Assembly (NCBI RefSeq): GCF_002813635.1
Contig: NZ_CP016382.1
Coordinates: 682,001 to 746,000, forward strand
Length of the DNA: 64,000 nt
Direction: 5' to 3'
DNA from: Spiribacter roseus
GTDB lineage: Bacteria; Pseudomonadota; Gammaproteobacteria; Nitrococcales; Nitrococcaceae
The notes under the pieces: generated by a model
Databases searched by the model: none
What the model saw: only the letters and a program-made list of their open reading frames with translations
Told to the model about the DNA's origin: nothing
Made by a program: the position numbers and the translations under genes
Part shown: positions 1 to 8,547 of the stretch, one piece after another
How the letters are laid out: every line of letters begins with the position of its first letter
Position numbering within the stretch: position 1 is the stretch's first letter

Positions 1-518
1 GTTGCCACCGGCCGTCGTGCAAGGGCTACGGGTATTCGTCTGATGCTTGTGTAACGCACCGCCAACCCAGACGGCGCTCGGCACTAACTTGAGCCCCGGG
101 CTATAAAAGCCATCTCAGAGGGCGTGGTCAGCGGTGAACCCAACACCTTGGTTGGCAGGTCTGACAGTCAGATATTGCAAAATAGCTTCAACGCGGAACT
201 GGCGATGAGCGCGCTGCGGAGAACGGAGTGCTCTCATCTTGTCGCTAACTTCGCTGCCGTTAGGAGCAGGACACCTCGCATTGGGGGCTGGGACCGGCGT
301 GGATGAGATTTTGCAAAAATTGGCTTAAAGCACAAAAATGCGCCAAGTCGCACTGTCCGTAAGCAATTTTCAAAAGGGCTATAGACTCGCTACGAACGCC
401 TGTGCAGGATTGTTGCAGGTGTCTAGAGCAACAAAGCGTTAGCTGCGTCGCTTGATTCAATATGTCAACGTCGAAGAATACGCATTTTAATCAGACTATG
501 GTCGATAGGTGGTAAACA
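1..518. other. Left-edge region without a recognisable gene
   Basis: About 0.5 kb with no open frame that looks like a protein. The short frames present have no ribosome binding site, domain or composition typical of a real gene. No tRNA or repeat was recognised. The island presumably continues to the left of the window. Confidence 0.5.
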
Positions 519-1697
519 ATGCATAATGATCTTGGATGGATTAATAGAGCTGGCTCTGTTGTTCGGGATGATCTCCACGAACTAGCGGCCCAATGGCATG
601 CAAGGCCCAAGATTCTGAATGCTAAATCCGCTAAGCCTTACTACTCGATCGGTCAAGCCGCTCGGTTGGTTGGGCGGACGCCAGAATCGATCCGTGGCGC
701 TGAAAAGAAGAACCTCGTAAAGCGGCCCGAGAGTGACGAGGAAACGGGTCGCCGTGTCGGCTACACGCTAGAGCAAATTAACCACCTACGCGCGCACTTC
801 AAGACTTTTCCCCATCGCCATCCTGCCGACCCACCAGCAATCATTAACCTATACAACTTAAGCGGTGGGGTCGGTAAGAGCTGTATCTGCACGCACCTCG
901 CGCATGGACTTGCAATAGACGGTTACCGCGTGCTCGTCATCGACGCAAGTGCAGATGCTACAACGACAGCAGTGTTTGATTTTCTGCCGGGTCTCGATGT
1001 TGGCTACAAGGATACGGTTGCGCCCGCGCCCGCAGGGGAATGCGATAGCTTGGCTTCATTGGTTCGTCAGACGGCCGTCGACCAAGTTGATCTGATCCCG
1101 TTGTCGTACAGTCTGAGCGCCGATGCCCGAATGTTTAGCACGAGTGTGTCTGAACGCACCGTCACTCAACGAGTGAGTGATCAGGTGAATAAGCTTTCAG
1201 CAGATTACGACGTGGTCCTTATCGACTCCGCGTCACGTCAAGACGCGAGTCTCGTTCCGCTATTATATACGTCGAATGCGGTGCTCGTGCCGCATCCTCC
1301 AGCAGGTATGCGGGTAGCTCAGACTTTGCAATCGTTGTTGATTTTAGACGATCGGGTCGCGGCATGCCATGCGAGTGGTGTCCGGCTCGGCTTCAATTGG
1401 ATCCTTGGTTTGGCTAATGAGAGCTCCGTCAAAGATGCAGAGATGCAAGCGAGTTGGCCGGATAATTGCAAAGTACCACTTCGGATGATGCGTACTGAGA
1501 TAAGGTACAATAGAAAAATCAGAGAGGCTTGCGATAATTCCTCAACGATTTTTTCGAATGCGAAACCCTCGCGCTCGGATAAGACTCTGTGCAACGCAGT
1601 TTCCAATTTATGGGCGATGACGAAAGAAACGGAGCGGCATATCCATCATATATGGCCGATTCGATTAGCAGAGCTCCGGGCGATGGGGCACGCTTAG
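519..1697 (+). CDS. ParA/MinD-like ATPase with N-terminal helix-turn-helix
   Basis: A 392-residue ParA-superfamily protein. Residues about 40-95 look like a MerR/plasmid-ParA winged helix (YYSIGQAARLVGRTPESIRG, then an arginine-rich wing). The ATPase core starts near residue 108. The P-loop is SGGVGKS at residues 115-121, followed by a VIDAS motif (Asp about 142) and a hydrophobic VVLIDSA Walker B strand. Partition ATPases normally carry KGGxGKT; here the first, signature lysine is a serine, so the dimer-sandwich chemistry of classical ParA is doubtful. A plasmid-type ParA would pair with ParB, but the next gene is an AP2-like protein and no ParB is visible. The family call is safe. A role in partitioning or maintenance of the island is inferred. 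Confidence 0.8.
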   Translation: MHNDLGWINRAGSVVRDDLHELAAQWHARPKILNAKSAKPYYSIGQAARLVGRTPESIRGAEKKNLVKRPESDEETGRRVGYTLEQINHLRAHFKTFPHRHPADPPAIINLYNLSGGVGKSCICTHLAHGLAIDGYRVLVIDASADATTTAVFDFLPGLDVGYKDTVAPAPAGECDSLASLVRQTAVDQVDLIPLSYSLSADARMFSTSVSERTVTQRVSDQVNKLSADYDVVLIDSASRQDASLVPLLYTSNAVLVPHPPAGMRVAQTLQSLLILDDRVAACHASGVRLGFNWILGLANESSVKDAEMQASWPDNCKVPLRMMRTEIRYNRKIREACDNSSTIFSNAKPSRSDKTLCNAVSNLWAMTKETERHIHHIWPIRLAELRAMGHA

Positions 1698-1866
1698 TTT
1701 AGGCTTGTTGTATGTGTCGAAGGCATCGATTTTGAAGGGGTTGGCCTCAGAAGATTCCTTGCTACGCTTCTTATAGCGTTGACGAGTTGACGTTGTAGCC
1801 AGACGACGATGGCTGTGCTCGGGTTCGATTGACGCGGTTTTTGGCTGTAATTAAAAGGAATCTGTT

Positions 1867-2481
1867 ATGAAGTATATCTCACGCACTAACGTTGGCTACA
1901 TGGTCCGTAAGCGGGTCAACGGCCGGCTTTACCAATCGTTCTTCGGCGATAGCGCCTGTGGCGGAGAGGGCGCGGCTAAGCAGGCAGCCATTGCCTATCG
2001 GGATCAGTTCCTCGGGTTTCTCGACGACGAGGCTCTCCCCTCGCGGCGTTTCAAGAACGTACGCAACCGTACCGGTGTCGTGGGTGTCGCTTGGTATCCG
2101 CCGATCAAGGAGGAAGGCGAGGACTCACGCGAGCATGTGATCCGGGCGCGGGTGACCAACGATAAGAGCTCGCAGCGGCTGACCACCCGCTCCTGGGCAC
2201 TTAGACGCTATGGGCTATGGGGCGCGTACTTCCGTGCTGCCGACTGGCGCCACCGTGAAGTCAATCGCGGCCGAGGTATTCCGGAAGAGGAGATCACCGC
2301 CGCCTTTGAGATCTTTCTCTCGCACTACATGGACATGGCCGATCTGCTCGATGAGCGCCTGCCTGCGCTGATGCACGGCCTGGAAACGGTGCTCAACGAC
2401 GCCTCTGCCCCCGATGCAGTCAAGGCGATGGTAGAGGGCAAAATCAAGGCGCGGCGCGGCCAGCGCCGGACAAACGCCTAA
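1867..2481 (+). CDS. AP2-like DNA-binding domain protein, hypothetical
   Basis: A 204-residue basic protein. Residues about 62-130 contain an RNRTGVVGVAWYPP segment followed by strand-like stretches and a helix (WGAYFRAADWRHREVNRG), which resembles the AP2/ERF-type fold found in phage and mobile-element proteins. The N-terminal 60 residues (YMVRKRVNGRLYQSFFGD) read like a second such module. The C-terminus ends in a Lys/Arg-rich tail suited to DNA binding. The ATG is preceded by AAAAGGAA. It lies 169 bp after the ParA-like gene on the same strand, so the two may be co-transcribed. AP2 assignment is by pattern only; no catalytic domain (HNH or recombinase) is seen. Confidence 0.55.
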   Translation: MKYISRTNVGYMVRKRVNGRLYQSFFGDSACGGEGAAKQAAIAYRDQFLGFLDDEALPSRRFKNVRNRTGVVGVAWYPPIKEEGEDSREHVIRARVTNDKSSQRLTTRSWALRRYGLWGAYFRAADWRHREVNRGRGIPEEEITAAFEIFLSHYMDMADLLDERLPALMHGLETVLNDASAPDAVKAMVEGKIKARRGQRRTNA

Positions 2482-2499
2482 AAACGCTTGAGAAAGGGC

Positions 2500-2690
2500 A
2501 GTCGTCGGGTTGGCTGCGGCATCAGGCGCTGCGCAGGAAATGACGGTCTTAGATCATTCTTTCCTGGGTAGCGCCCATTTCACGGGATTGGGTCGGGGTA
2601 GGAGAGGGCGTCGGCTTGCCAGAGTTGCAATCCCTACATGCCAGGCCACCGCACCCGGGTTGCGTTGGAGCGTGCGCTCGGCAGGTACAC
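2500..2690. other. Non-coding stretch before an IS scar
   Basis: No convincing gene. The open frames on both strands here lack ribosome binding sites and are rich in rare, low-complexity translations. Confidence 0.35.
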
Positions 2691-2770
2691 TGATCTTGCC
2701 CGGTAACAGTGGCTACGCGATTACGCAACGATCCGGGCCTCGAACGCATCGAGATATCACTGAGCGGAAG
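2690..2770. repeat. Relic of an IS3-type element end
   Basis: This stretch matches, with substitutions, the left end of the IS3-type element near 22,459-22,520. Both read CTTGCCC-GTAACAGT at the tip and share ATCCGGGCCTCGAA further in, where the intact copy encodes the C-terminus of its transposase. Nothing of the rest of the element is present. It is a solo end left by a decayed insertion. Confidence 0.6.
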
Positions 2771-3070
2771 AATACTCACCAAGCATCGCCCGGATTCGGC
2801 ATTCCCACGGGAAACCTGCCCAAAATAGGTCCAACACCTTGTGATGACTTGGCTGGATCGACCGCGTAACGGCAGGAGAAGCACATGTAGAGGGTCAGTG
2901 ATCGATGGGCGTGAATCGTCGCAACGGTGGTCACCGTGCGCACTCTGGAGATGAGGCTTCAGTCGGTGCCGCCGGCGTTGCGGTTTTTTGACATGTATGG
3001 CGAAAAGGGTGACACCGTCATTTGGCCCGGGTAGTGTCTGTGTCGAAACAACTGCAACGGAGCAGTAGCC

Positions 3071-3724
3071 ATGACGACAACTTTAGCTCGATACGTGAGG
3101 CGGGCACTCTTTCTCGGGGGTGCAGCGATCTTGCTCGTCGCCTGTAAGGCCGACGAGGTGGAGGTCGAGCTCGATGTCCAGCAGCTCCAGTCGGCGGCGG
3201 ATGGCGCTGAAGTGATGGCAGAGTTCGAGGCCGTATTCTCCAACCTCGGAGAGCTCGACGACGAGCAGCGGGCGCAGGTCGATGCTGTCCGCGACATCCT
3301 CGAGCAGTACATGGCGATTGACGATTTTGAGCTGGAGACCACAGATACCGGCTTTGAGGTCACGATCGAGGGCGCGATCCCCGTTGTTGATGCCCCACGT
3401 GCCGATCATGCCTACTTCATTGCCGTGAGCGAATCGGCCAGCCTGCCCGGATACCATCGCGTTGCCTTACAGACGGGTGATGATTTCACGGCCATGGAAG
3501 GTGAGATGTCCGCGATCAGCTTCATGCTGAGTCCAGATGCTCACCATCCGACAAAATTCCGGGTCGATGGCGAATCGAGTAGTCTGCTTGCACCGGCGGC
3601 GGAAGTGGACGGCCGTGCGTATCTGCTATACGACGCACCGCTTGAAGACCGAGTCCGACTCGTCCAGAGGGATGGCCCTTTCGATCGGGTTGGGGCTGGG
3701 TTTTTCATTCGCCTCGCAGACTGA
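3071..3724 (+). CDS. Putative lipoprotein of unknown function (intact copy)
   Basis: A 217-residue predicted lipoprotein. The N-terminus has basic residues, a hydrophobic stretch and an LLVAC lipobox, so Cys25 would be the lipidated residue. The mature protein is acidic, begins with a charged coiled-coil-like segment and then a probable beta-rich domain (residues 80-215). No known domain was recognised. The start ATG follows CGGAGCAGTAGCC, a good ribosome binding site. A second, decayed copy lies 1.6 kb downstream (4,680-5,110 and 6,777-6,945), including homology in about 100 bp of upstream DNA, so promoter and gene were duplicated together. Confidence 0.75.
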   Translation: MTTTLARYVRRALFLGGAAILLVACKADEVEVELDVQQLQSAADGAEVMAEFEAVFSNLGELDDEQRAQVDAVRDILEQYMAIDDFELETTDTGFEVTIEGAIPVVDAPRADHAYFIAVSESASLPGYHRVALQTGDDFTAMEGEMSAISFMLSPDAHHPTKFRVDGESSSLLAPAAEVDGRAYLLYDAPLEDRVRLVQRDGPFDRVGAGFFIRLAD

Positions 3725-3931
3725 TGCGAGCTACTGACTCCTGCGGCTTACATGCCGGAGACGCAATGGCGATGGAGACGTCACCGGACTTTACAAATTA
3801 ACCGGGATAAGTTGTCCGAAGGATGGGGTTCACCTCAATGCGGCCGGATACTCAGGAACGACTAATCGAGCCTTGGCTTCACAGGAAAGACGTGATTCTA
3901 TCAATCCAGTATTCAGAAGAGGATTTAAAAG

Positions 3932-4075
3932 ATGAAAACGTTTAAGTTTTTAGTTGTGTTGGACGGTAAAGGAATGCACGTCAACATCCAGGCTGCGAAT
4001 GCGGCTGATGCTGACAAAATGGTCAAAGCCCAATATGGAGCGCAAAACGTCAAGTCTGGTCCTATGAAGGCATAA
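3932..4075 (+). CDS. Small 47-residue protein, AQYG-NVK family
   Basis: A short gene. ATG is preceded by AGAAGAGGA at the right spacing. The product begins MKTFKFLVVL and continues into a strand-strand-helix pattern (HVNIQAANAADADKMV) ending in AQYGAQNVKSG. The same VxI-A-AA-A-K-AQYGxxNVK pattern occurs in the 48-residue protein at 23,778-23,924 on the other strand, which strongly supports both being real. Small proteins with this alpha-beta layout are common in proteobacteria but have no established function. It sits alone between the lipoprotein gene and its decayed copy. Confidence 0.65.
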   Translation: MKTFKFLVVLDGKGMHVNIQAANAADADKMVKAQYGAQNVKSGPMKA

Positions 4076-4080
4076 CTTTT

Positions 4081-4329
4081 CGCAGTTCAGCAAGTGGCTA
4101 GCTGGGATCTTTCAATAGGTTATCAACGAGTGTGGGTAGGGGTAGTGCTGGATTCCGCATTTGCGAAATCGGCGGGCGAATGGAGAAGCCCCGGTGGACA
4201 ATCATCGCGACGGCGCTTTCGCTGCCAGGATGAGCGCGAATAGTTTGTGCCGTCATCGGTCACGGACTTAACCTGTCCTACCGGCAGAGGACGCTTCTAA
4301 GTTCGTAGACTGGCGATGAACCTTGGCAA
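4081..4329. other. Intergenic region, nothing recognised
   Basis: About 250 bp after the small gene with no gene-like frame, repeat or RNA that I can identify. It leads into a series of IS scars. Confidence 0.35.
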
Positions 4330-4455
4330 CAGCAGATAAAGACGTGTCTAAGTCCAAGCAAACCGCGACATTGCCGAGTGTTGCGCCAAAGCCGCGGTGC
4401 TCGCGAGCCGGAACGGTGGTGTAACCGCGGCCTGTGAGCGTTGCCTGCATGCCGA
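4330..4455 (+). pseudogene. Relic of an IS3-type orfA
   Basis: Reading the plus strand in one frame gives an interrupted peptide resembling the middle of the orfA at 23,369-23,650: ...AxxLASRNGGVTAACERCLHA aligns with ALSLAERIGVAAAASELGLHA. The nucleotide match (GGCATGCAGGC, CTCACAGGCCGCGG on the opposite strand) is clear although diverged. It is a short remnant with no start or stop of its own. Confidence 0.5.
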
Positions 4456-4494
4456 GCATTTCGATCCGGGACTCGAATGCATCAAGGTGCCGCT

Positions 4495-4585
4495 CGGCTC
4501 AAGAGGTCCTCCCTGAGTACCGGCAGGGGATTCGGCATTGCGGCGTAAAACCTGTTCAAGAAAACGCGGCACCCACTGAGTACTA
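4495..4585 (+). pseudogene. Relic of the right end of an IS3-type element
   Basis: The sequence GAGTACCGGCAGG..ATTCGGCATTGCGGCGTAAAACCTGTTCAAG and the following GCGGCACCC correspond to the last transposase codons, stop and terminal inverted repeat of the intact element ending at 19,769 (GAGTATCGTCAGG..CTCGGCATTGCCGCGTGAAAACTGTCCAAG, then GCCGCACCCCC). A small insertion shifts the frame. Only the extreme right end survives. Confidence 0.65.
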
Positions 4586-4679
4586 CCGACTTTGCGGTTT
4601 TCTGGCACGCGCGGCGGGAAGGATAACTCGTCTACTGGCTCGGGTTGGGTTCGTGTCGGAACAACCGCGACGGAGCAGT

Positions 4680-5110
4680 CGTCATTAAGGTCTTGTTAGC
4701 CTGAAACACCAGGCGGGCGCTCATTGTCGGGGGATAATGGTCTTACTCGTCGCCTGTAAAGCCAACGAGGTGGAGGTCGAGCTCGATGTCTTGCAGCTCC
4801 AGTCGGCAGCGGGTGGTGCTCAAGTGATGGCAGAGTCCGAGGCCGTATTCCCCAACCTCGGACAGCACGACAACGAGCAGCGGGCGCAGGTAGACGCTGT
4901 CCGCAATCTTAATTAGTACATGGCCATTGACGACTTTGAGCGAGAGACCACAGATATCGCCTTTAAGGTAACGATCGAGGGCGTGATTCCTGTGGTTGAT
5001 GCGCCACGTGCCGAACATGCCTACTTTATTGCAGTGAGCAAATCAGCCAGCCTGCCCGGGTACCAGCGCGTTGCCTTACGAACGGGCGATGATTTCATGG
5101 CCATGGGAGG
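4680..5110 (+). pseudogene. Decayed second copy of the lipoprotein gene, 5' part
   Basis: It is clearly homologous to 3,071-3,495 over its length, including about 40 bp upstream (GTGTCGGAACAACCGCGACGGAGCAG). The start codon is lost (ATT where the intact copy has ATG). A CAG codon has become TAG next to a disturbed stretch near 4,910-4,918. The frame downstream (ATGGCCATTGACGACTTTGAG) still matches. The copy stops at about 5,110, where an IS3-type element is inserted, and resumes at about 6,777. Confidence 0.8.
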
Positions 5111-5136
5111 CGGCGTCTGTCAACAAAGGTGTTGCG

Positions 5137-6207
5137 TCAAACCGTTTCAGGCCAACATGGCAATCGTAAGTCCCGGGGTTCCCTCTCCGCGTCGACATGG
5201 AGGGCGCCGACGGTACGCCAGTCTCGAGTTTCCCGGCTCCAGCGGCGCGGGTTCCGGGCCTTCGCCTCGGCGTAGGCCTGCTGGCGTCGGGCAAGGATAG
5301 CCGCATCCTCGCCGTTGTGCCGCTCCACTGGCGTGATGTACTGAATGCCGCTGTGCCGGTGCTCGTGGTTGTACCATTGCACGAAGCGCTGGACCCATTC
5401 CCGGGGGGCTTCCAGGCTTCCGAAGCCGTTGGCCGGATAGGCTGGCATCGCCTTGCAGGTGGCAAAGATAGACTCCGAGAACGGGTTGTCGTTGGACACC
5501 CGTGGCCGGCTATACGACGGCTCGATATTCAAGGCCGTCAGTCGGGCTCTCAGGGTCGCCCCCTTGAACGGGCTGCCGTTGTCGGAGTGCAGCACCAGCG
5601 GCTGGTTGAAGCACTGCTCCTTGAGCAGCGCCTGCTCCAGGACCTGGGCGGCCAGTGCCGATGACTCCCGGGCTTCGACCTCCCAGCCCACTACCTTGCG
5701 GCTGTAGAGATCGATGATGAGGGTCAGGTAGAAGAACAACCCGACCACGGGACCCGGCAGCCATGTGGTGTCCCACGACCAGACCTGATTCGGGCCATCG
5801 GCCCGGTGGCTGGTCGGTGGCGGCGGTGTCGCGACCTTGCGCCCACGGCCCCGAGGCTGCGCCTGCTTGTGTCTGCCCAGTACTCGGTACAGGGTCGACT
5901 CGGACGCCCAGTAGCGGCCGGTATCGGCCTCCTGCGCCACAATTTGGGCCGGCGGCAGGTTCTGATACGCAGGCCGGTTGCACAGGTCGATAACGGCCTG
6001 CTCTTCCGCCTCGCTCAGGGCGTGGGCCGGCTTCGGGCGCACCGCTGTGCGCCGCCCGTCGCACGGCACCTCGCCTTCACACTGCCAGCGCTGGTAGGTG
6101 CGGGGACTGATGCCCAGCATCTCGCAGGCTGCCTTCAACCGCGCGCCATTGGCGCGAGCATCGTCGATCAGCTCGATGGCTTTGCGGCGATCCGGGGTGC
6201 TGATCAT
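5137..6207 (-). CDS. IS3-family transposase orfB (DDE integrase)
   Basis: A 356-residue protein with an N-terminal helix-turn-helix (ISPRTYQRWQCEG) and a retroviral-type integrase core. The three acidic residues are visible in WSWDTTW, LHSDNGSP and NPFSESIF. The C-terminus has the usual QWYNHEHRHSGI motif (IQYITP). The open frame is uninterrupted. It starts with ATG just after the orfA relic ends. Transposition also needs the orfA product, which is broken here, so this copy is probably not autonomous. Confidence 0.88.
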   Translation of the reverse strand: MISTPDRRKAIELIDDARANGARLKAACEMLGISPRTYQRWQCEGEVPCDGRRTAVRPKPAHALSEAEEQAVIDLCNRPAYQNLPPAQIVAQEADTGRYWASESTLYRVLGRHKQAQPRGRGRKVATPPPPTSHRADGPNQVWSWDTTWLPGPVVGLFFYLTLIIDLYSRKVVGWEVEARESSALAAQVLEQALLKEQCFNQPLVLHSDNGSPFKGATLRARLTALNIEPSYSRPRVSNDNPFSESIFATCKAMPAYPANGFGSLEAPREWVQRFVQWYNHEHRHSGIQYITPVERHNGEDAAILARRQQAYAEAKARNPRRWSRETRDWRTVGALHVDAEREPRDLRLPCWPETV

Positions 6208-6705
6208 TCGTCCTCGGACGCCCCCCAGATCGCCTGCGCTTTTTTTGACAAGGTGAGCAAGGCAGCGGTCTCGGCGAGAGCCGCCTCCTTGCGGTGGAGC
6301 TCCTTCTCGAGCGTCTTGATGCGTTTGCGCTGGGTCTTGCTCTCGCGCTCCTGGGTCTGGCGGCGGCTATCCGCCAGATCCGCGGCCTGCTCACAGTCGA
6401 CGCGTTAGCGCTCCAACTGCTCGGTGTAGAGCCCCCGGCTGCGGCAGTACTCGGAGCGCTCCTGGGCGTTCATGGCGGCAGTCTCAACCACCGCCGCGAA
6501 CTTGTCCCGGGACGTCCAGTCCTCCGGGTTCGAGTGGTGGCGTCCGGGAAACACCGACCCTGCTCTCGGGCCTCATGACGCCACTTGTAGATGGTCGGGT
6601 CGGAGATGTTCTCCCGCTCAGCCACCTGCTTCACCGTCAGGTTATGAGGCGGCAGTAGCTTCGCCAGCACCGCTTCTTTGCGCTCCTCGCCGTATCGAGG
6701 CATGA
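6208..6705 (-). pseudogene. IS3-family orfA, frameshifted and with an internal stop
   Basis: The frame opens with MPRYGEERKEAVLAKLLPPH and a helix-turn-helix (QVAERENISDPTIYKWRHEA). Near 6,550 the reading frame shifts. The continuation in another frame (DWTSRDKFAAVVETAAMNAQ) is the expected family sequence, but it meets an in-frame TAA at 6,405-6,407 before resuming through a coiled-coil segment to the stop next to orfB. Two independent lesions make a sequencing artefact less likely. Confidence 0.75.
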
Positions 6706-6776
6706 CTCGTCGTCTCCTGCAGACCTTCTGGACTTAAAGGATACAAAACAGAGGCGACAAGTAGTCTGACGGTGGG

Positions 6777-6945
6777 GGAAGGTAAGGGATTCGTCATCAG
6801 CTTTATCCTGAGACCAGATGCCAGCCATCCGAAAAACTGCCAGGTCGACGGCGAGCCGAATCGTCTGCCTGCGCGGAGGCGGAGGGGGCAGTCGTGTATT
6901 GCTGCTCTACGACGCACCCCTTGAGGAAAGGGACCGCCTCGTGCA
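6777..6945 (+). pseudogene. Decayed second copy of the lipoprotein gene, 3' part
   Basis: It resumes the homology broken off at 5,110: ATCAGCTTTATCCTGAGACCAGATGC matches ATCAGCTTCATGCTGAGTCCAGATGC of the intact gene. The CTACGACGCACC..CTTGA segment near the 3' end is also shared. Small indels around 6,875-6,900 disturb the frame. The homology fades before the intact gene's stop. Confidence 0.75.
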
Positions 6946-7044
6946 CTCGCAGAGCCAATGATGCGGTGTGTAACTAAAGCGCCATTTGACTCGCCGCGTT
7001 GGGCGTTGATAGCGTCGGGTATCATGCAAAAGGGAGCATTATCC

Positions 7045-8547
7045 ATGGATCGGATGTCATTTGTAGCACGCCGGCGCCTCGCGACAAGCGCTCTTCTTAT
7101 GGCACTTGTCATGGTCCTTACCGGATGTGCGAGCACCATAAACGAGGGCAAAATGTCATCGTTCAGTGGTGAGTGGTTGCAAGGCAACTACACGGATGCC
7201 GGTGATTCATTTTCCGACATACATCTCCCGACGGCATCTGAAAAAGATCTTCAAGGCCTAAGTCTCTTCGAGACATTGCACGTCGCTGAGGCCGCGCGTC
7301 TACAAGGACGTGCTCAACTCGCTGTCTCCGCATATGATGCTACTGAACAGCACTTCAAACGGTTTGATGTTGAAAACTTCGGAAGTACGGCGGCATCCCA
7401 AGCGTCTGCTGTTTTACTGAACGATAACGTGATGAGCTACCGCGGCTATCTATATGAGGCCGTCTTAGCTAATACGTATAAAGGTGTCGCATTCCTCGAG
7501 CTGGGTGATGCCCAGAGCGCACGGGTCGAGTTCAATCGGGCAGAGGAGCGGTCACGTAGGGCGGCCTATTACTTTCGGCAAAGCATTGCAGCTCAGCGTG
7601 AGGCCTTGGAGGAAGAGGCAGGTAGTACCGAGGCGGGAATTGTAAGCGCCTCCTTGGGGGATGCTGACACACAGCGGGCTATCCGTAGCAACTATGGCGC
7701 ACCTAGCGAGTGGTCAGTTTATAAAGGGTTTGTTAATCCTTTCACGACTTACATGCATGGCCTATTTCGGTTGGCTACCGCTAACACAAGCGGTGACTAT
7801 GAACAGGCTGCATCCCTGCTCGAGAGGGTTGCGGGTGTCTCTTCAAATGCAACCGTGGCCGAAGATGTGGTCCTCGCGAATGCAATGGCGGCTGGGCGCG
7901 GCTCCGCTAGCGAACGCGAGGGGTTGGTTTGGGTAGTTTATGACAACGGTGTGGGACCGCGGTTACAGGAGACGAGGATCGACTTGCCGCTGGCCGGCAT
8001 CGGTGACGGGTCGGTCTACTATGCAGGAATTGCATTACCATCAATCACCGAGGGTCAGCCGCTACCACGAATCACCGTGCGTGCGGGCAACGGAGAGTTC
8101 CGGACGCAAGAGTTAGCCTCCATGAAGAGGATTATGAATACAGAGTTTCAAGCGCGGCTCGACGGGATTCTAGTGCGATCGCTCACATCTGCGGTTGTCA
8201 AAGTGGCGGCACAGGCAGCCGCTGAAGAGGAGTTTGGTGCAATAGGTGGCCTCGCTGCTGGCATTGCCTCCGCTGCCACTACTCAAGCTGATTTGCGTGT
8301 ATGGAGAGCGCTTCCGGCGCGGTGGGAAACGATCAGATTTGCACGCCCAGCTAGTGGGTCCATAACGCTCAATGGTCTTCAGCCTGCTGCCATTAACGTC
8401 TCCTTACCCGATTGGCCGATGACGATGGTTTACGTGAGGAAAACTGGACCGAACGCCTCAGCGACGGTCAGAGTCGTGGATCTTTCCGGTCGAAGCCCTG
8501 CAGCCTCTGGAGAGGGCGTAGTAATTGCCAAGGGGGCGGAAAAATGA
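7045..8547 (+). CDS. COG3014-like lipoprotein with TPR-like repeats
   Basis: About 500 residues. I chose ATG 7,045 because AAAGGGAGC lies just upstream and it gives a clean lipoprotein signal (RRRLATSALLMALVMVLTGC). The mature N-terminal half (residues 60-300) is helical with TPR-like pairs (AYKGVAFLELGDAQSARVEF, where the real text begins NTYKG). The C-terminal half is beta-rich and contains a glycine/alanine-rich helix (FGAIGGLAAGIASAATT). Length and layout fit the COG3014 family of uncharacterised lipoproteins. It overlaps the next gene by ATGA and begins a five-gene operon with YcfL-like, LpoB-like and CsgG-domain proteins, so a role in outer-membrane or peptidoglycan maintenance is a reasonable inference. 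Confidence 0.7.
   Translation: MDRMSFVARRRLATSALLMALVMVLTGCASTINEGKMSSFSGEWLQGNYTDAGDSFSDIHLPTASEKDLQGLSLFETLHVAEAARLQGRAQLAVSAYDATEQHFKRFDVENFGSTAASQASAVLLNDNVMSYRGYLYEAVLANTYKGVAFLELGDAQSARVEFNRAEERSRRAAYYFRQSIAAQREALEEEAGSTEAGIVSASLGDADTQRAIRSNYGAPSEWSVYKGFVNPFTTYMHGLFRLATANTSGDYEQAASLLERVAGVSSNATVAEDVVLANAMAAGRGSASEREGLVWVVYDNGVGPRLQETRIDLPLAGIGDGSVYYAGIALPSITEGQPLPRITVRAGNGEFRTQELASMKRIMNTEFQARLDGILVRSLTSAVVKVAAQAAAEEEFGAIGGLAAGIASAATTQADLRVWRALPARWETIRFARPASGSITLNGLQPAAINVSLPDWPMTMVYVRKTGPNASATVRVVDLSGRSPAASGEGVVIAKGAEK

Larger units (their letters stand above)
5111..6776 (-). mobile_element. IS3-family element interrupting the lipoprotein pseudogene
   Basis: About 1.67 kb. The limits are set by where homology to the intact lipoprotein gene breaks off (after CCATGGGAGG) and resumes (GGAAGGTAAGG). 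The flanks GGGAGG and GGGAAGG could be a degraded target duplication, but no exact one is visible, and the terminal inverted repeats are weak by eye. It carries an orfB transposase that looks intact and an orfA broken by a frameshift and a stop. It was inserted into a gene copy that is itself decayed. Confidence 0.8.

Noticed and set aside
124-460. Short open frames on both strands at the left edge
   Set aside because: No ribosome binding site, domain or sensible composition; overlapping frames on both strands cannot both be genes.
5197-5664. Plus-strand frames inside the IS at 5,111-6,776
   Set aside because: Shadows of the minus-strand transposase, caused by high GC and low stop frequency.
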